The notes beneath the pieces were generated by a model. The model saw nothing but the letters and a program-made list of their open reading frames with translations, did not search any database and was not told where the DNA came from. Of a stretch of DNA of 64,000 bases, positions 60,701 to 64,000 are shown piece by piece. Each line of letters begins with the position of its first letter. The stretch's first letter is position 1. The translations under genes were made by a program, and so were the position numbers. Origin of the DNA: Loxodes magnus (Eukaryota; Ciliophora; Karyorelictea; Loxodida; Loxodidae); assembly GCA_946699065.1 (NCBI GenBank), contig CAMPDV010000442.1, positions 62,001 to 126,000 on the forward strand, written 5' to 3'.

Positions 60701-63700
60701 TTCATTATTTTGCTTAATAACCAAACATATAATAAATTAAGCATATTAACTATTTCCACTTATAACTTAAAAGTTCTACAGTAGTATATAGATGTGCTAT
60801 AAGTATATCTCTTATAGTCTTTAAATTAAAGCTAATAAATATATAATACTAATAGCCTACTTTGCTAAAATAAAGGGTTGCTAGTATTCTTATTAACTGT
60901 AATATAATAATGCTCAGCTATTAAAATTAGGATATAGTGATTAGTTAATTAAGGCTAGATTGTTAATCTTATATCCTTGCTACTGTAATATCTAAGTATT
61001 TGTCTATTTAGGTTAAAATAAGAAGCTAAAGCTTCTTTTAAGTGTGTTAAGGTTTTTCAATATTTGTAGTTATAGTGAGGGAGGTTACTACGTTTGAATA
61101 GCAATCAGTTGAGAAGACTCAAAATAGGTAGATCTAATAAAAACTTAGTCTAAACTAGTAATATGTGAAGCTTAAAATATTGCTTGAAGTCGTTGATTGG
61201 AAATTCCTTTATATCTTGATATGGTGAATAAAGGAACATTAAAGAAAAGTCAGAAAATGAAAAGTTAATTCTATCTTAATAAGAAACAGTGTTCTAAAAG
61301 ACAGAGTCAGATATCAATTTCTATAGACCAAATTTTAGTAAAATGTAGAGAATGTTGAATGAAGCAAATATAATGGACACTAAGAATGTGCTAAAAATCA
61401 AGATAAAGCGAGGTATTCGGACAATCTCATATTTGTCATTAGTTGTTTGACTGGTTGTATCCATGAATTCATCTAAGAAATATTTAAAAGCCTAAAATAC
61501 TTCCAAACGAGAGATTCTTATTGGTGATGTTAATTTCTCTAAAGATTGCTAAAAATTTAGAACTCTTTGATGGAGGTTACGGAGAACATTAAATTGCTGT
61601 CTGATTTCTACTTAACTTCATTACTAGAATTACGATATGTTTGTAGTTAGAAATGCTTGATAAACAGAAAAAGATGAAATACAAAAAATAAAGAATTCCA
61701 AGTATGAAATTCATATTTAAAATAAATTGATATCTTCAAAGATAGAAATGAAAACGACGGTTAACTTTTTATCCAAATCTCGTTGGATATAAATGGGTAG
61801 ATTTGATAAGAAACTAAATATAATTTAAAGATTAATCTCATAAAACCATCAGTGGTTTAGTAGAATTCCTACTCTTGAAAGAATAGTTTGAACTAAAGGA
61901 ATTAAAGCAAAGAAAAAAGTATAAAAATATCCAATCAACGCAAGATCTTTAAAATTAAAGAATCTCAATGAGCCTCCTATTGTTTTTAACATGCTGAATA
62001 TAACTGCCAAGTAAAACTGAATAGTAAAGAATGTTTAACCTACCTGCTTTCAATTTTGTATATTGCAAGTTTAGTCTCGGAGCTACGCTACAATGAGGAG
62101 TTTAATCTAGCGGTAAAAGATACTAACCAATTTTCTTTAAAAGGGAAGAAAAAAGCAAAAAAATTATCAATCTAAGCTTTAAGATTTAAGGATTAAGGAA
62201 CATGTATATCATTTACTTACCTAATAAGTAGAATCTGGAGCTTAAAATGAAAAGCATTTGATAGATTTATTTTTTAAGCTTTTCCTAAAAGAAAATAGAC
62301 AACTTCATATTATTCTTTTTTAGAAGATTTACAATATTGAGGCTAGGAAATAGATTTACCTTCAAGTAGCTGCTTGCTTCTATGAATCAATTAAGATAGT
62401 TTAGTTGCTGGTTCAATTTCTCCCTTTTATCTTCTTAAAATATTTCTGTTAAAGCAAGACAAACTAAGTGTAAGAGCGAGGAACTACATATCAAAGAACA
62501 GTAAATAGAAATGACTAGAGAAGAAAGTAAGTTCAAACTGACCAAAAAAATACTTTAAAGTACTCTCCTCAGAGTTAATAAATTAATTAAAGTATTTAAT
62601 TGATTATTTATTATATTGGAGCATTACTAGTTAAATTAATAAATTATTAAGTTTACAAGACTCAGTATCTTTAATTAAAGATAGCCTAATTCTGTATAAT
62701 ACTTCTTATTTATGTATCTTAAGAAACTAACAAGATACATTAAACCTTTAAATATACAATATATTTCATTCTAAGCTTTTATTTACAAAATATTTGCTAA
62801 TAAGTATATTAAACTAATTTAAAAATAAAATTTAGCTTTAATGCTTTTTGTGGTAGTTAATATTTTAGGTTCATTTTAGCTTAGAGATATAAGGAAAATT
62901 AATTAGAGTAATATGATCTAAATGAAGAAGAGAGAAGTTAAGTAGATAGAATTTTAAAAGATTTGATAGATAATTTTTTAAAGAGACTAAAGTATGAATG
63001 TTGTTGTAGTTTTGGGATTTAAATTTATGCTTATTGTATAGTCTAGAGAATGGATCAACGTTTAGTCTAAAATATTGCAAATTTGGAAAAAATGACCGCA
63101 ATTTTTATATTCCTTAGAATATAAAAAATGAACACAACTAAAAATTTTTGATTCAAGATAATCAAGAAAATGAAAAAACTTAAAGAGTGTGTACAATTAT
63201 GCTACTTTGAAAATTTAGATATCAAACTATCACATTAATATTTCAATCTAGATTTTATAAAAGTCATTGAATATTTGTCGTTCTAGAAGGATTTACATTT
63301 TTTTTTCAAAAGGACAATTCTTAGATTTATAAGTTCAAAGTAGACATTTTGGCAACCACTTTGGACATGTACATTTCTCATTTATTCACCGCTTTTTTAT
63401 TTATTACTTTGATTAATTAAATTTTAGTGATTTCGTTTTTTTCATTTAGAAGCACCAGAATTCTATAATTATTTAATTCTTCTGTAAAACTTTTGCTATT
63501 CTATTTTATCTTAAGAAACACTTGTTAAACCACGCTCAATATACAATCTATAACTACTTGTAAACTTAAATATTTTTAAATATCAAGCATGTCTTTTCGT
63601 TGCAATTGATTCTTTTAATTTATTCAGAAAAATTGGAATTTAGAAGCTATTTCATTCTAGATTGCAAATGATATTCTTTAGTCTTTTAATAAATAAAGTT

Positions 63701-64000
63701 CAATTTAAGATTTAAAATTCTTACCTTGTAGGTTTAATTTGTTTCTGACTTTCATTATGTTTATTTAAATCCTTTGTTATTACTACTAAAGACTGTATTC
63801 TTTTTTAATTTTGGAACTAAAGCCAACTAGACTAGGATTTCTTGTGGCATTAATTTTAGTTTACATAATTTATATTAGCTAATCTAATATTTATATTATC
63901 TCATGCTTATTACAAAGAAACATATTATGTTAAGTTTACTCTTTCTATTAATTCAGAAAATAGTAATAGAAGATAGTAAAGATATTTTTTGTTTCTTAAA
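60700..64000 (+). other. open plus-strand frames, possible membrane protein cut by the window end
   Basis: Two overlapping plus-strand frames are open through most of this region. One contains MEVTENIKLLSDFYLTSLLE (61571-61630). Another, from about 63130 to the end, is hydrophobic with many Phe/Leu/Trp, as in LWTCTFLIYSPLFYLLLWL (63364-63420), as expected for membrane spans. No family motif was seen and no RNA gene was recognised. The short minus-strand frame at 62871-63101 is probably a shadow. Confidence 0.3.

Noticed and set aside
62871-63101. 76-codon minus-strand open frame
   Set aside because: Lies opposite open plus-strand frames and shows no recognisable feature.
1-64000. tRNA genes and CRISPR arrays
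   Set aside because: No T-loop box with flanking acceptor stems was found by eye on either strand, and the only regular array (40.4-40.9 kb) has no spacers.

Overview
The window is very A+T-rich by eye and comes from a eukaryote with a reassigned genetic code. Read with the standard code it holds no open frame longer than about 125 codons. Read with TAA and TAG as Gln and TGA as Trp, textbook domains appear: seven-bladed WD40 repeats, kelch repeats, RING fingers, CCHC zinc knuckles, and retrotransposon endonuclease and reverse transcriptase. TGA falls on the conserved Trp of WD40 and kelch repeats, yet two WD40 paralogues end at the same TGA and the kelch gene ends at TGA TGA. TGA therefore seems to be both Trp and stop. 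That pattern fits ciliates of the karyorelict type (Loxodes/Parduczia, NCBI table 27) or Condylostoma (table 28). Assignment to a ciliate is inference from the code, the protein families and the base composition.

Cellular genes are sparse. Four are recognisable. The first is a RING, coiled-coil, pentapeptide and WD40 protein (33149-35563, minus). The second is a RING, coiled-coil and ubiquitin-like protein (39055-40164, plus). The third is a WD40 protein with a signal-peptide-like start (44902-46124, minus, one frame break). The fourth is a kelch protein (51248-52117, plus). A truncated WD40 fragment sits at 23556-24155. From 56038 to the window end the plus strand has long open frames that may be one or two very large, partly membrane-bound proteins, interrupted by frame breaks at homopolymers.

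Most of the rest is mobile DNA. There are at least two LINE-type elements with reverse transcriptase (13850-16430 and 29240-32900, the latter also with an APE-type endonuclease). There are further LINE 3' pieces near 4300-6270 and 20240-22250, and solo copies of a Gag-like CCHC ORF at 50-345, 9640-10400, 19715-20225, 28435-29000, about 35640-37560 and 53701-54430. A DIRS/Ty3-like reverse transcriptase fragment lies at 10430-10998.

Scattered among these are ten SINE-like elements plus a solo hairpin. They have three kinds of body but share one imperfect terminal hairpin (AGAG..GCGCACC-loop-GGTGC..CGCTCT). One of them is inserted inside the endonuclease of the LINE at 29-33 kb. A 32-bp minisatellite follows the RING/ubiquitin-like gene, a 20-22 bp repeat sits inside one SINE, and a purine-biased tract covers 27240-27975.

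Limits: with all three stop codons sense, almost every frame looks open, so frames without a recognisable motif are reported with low confidence. Many frame breaks lie in homopolymer runs and could be assembly errors rather than mutations.
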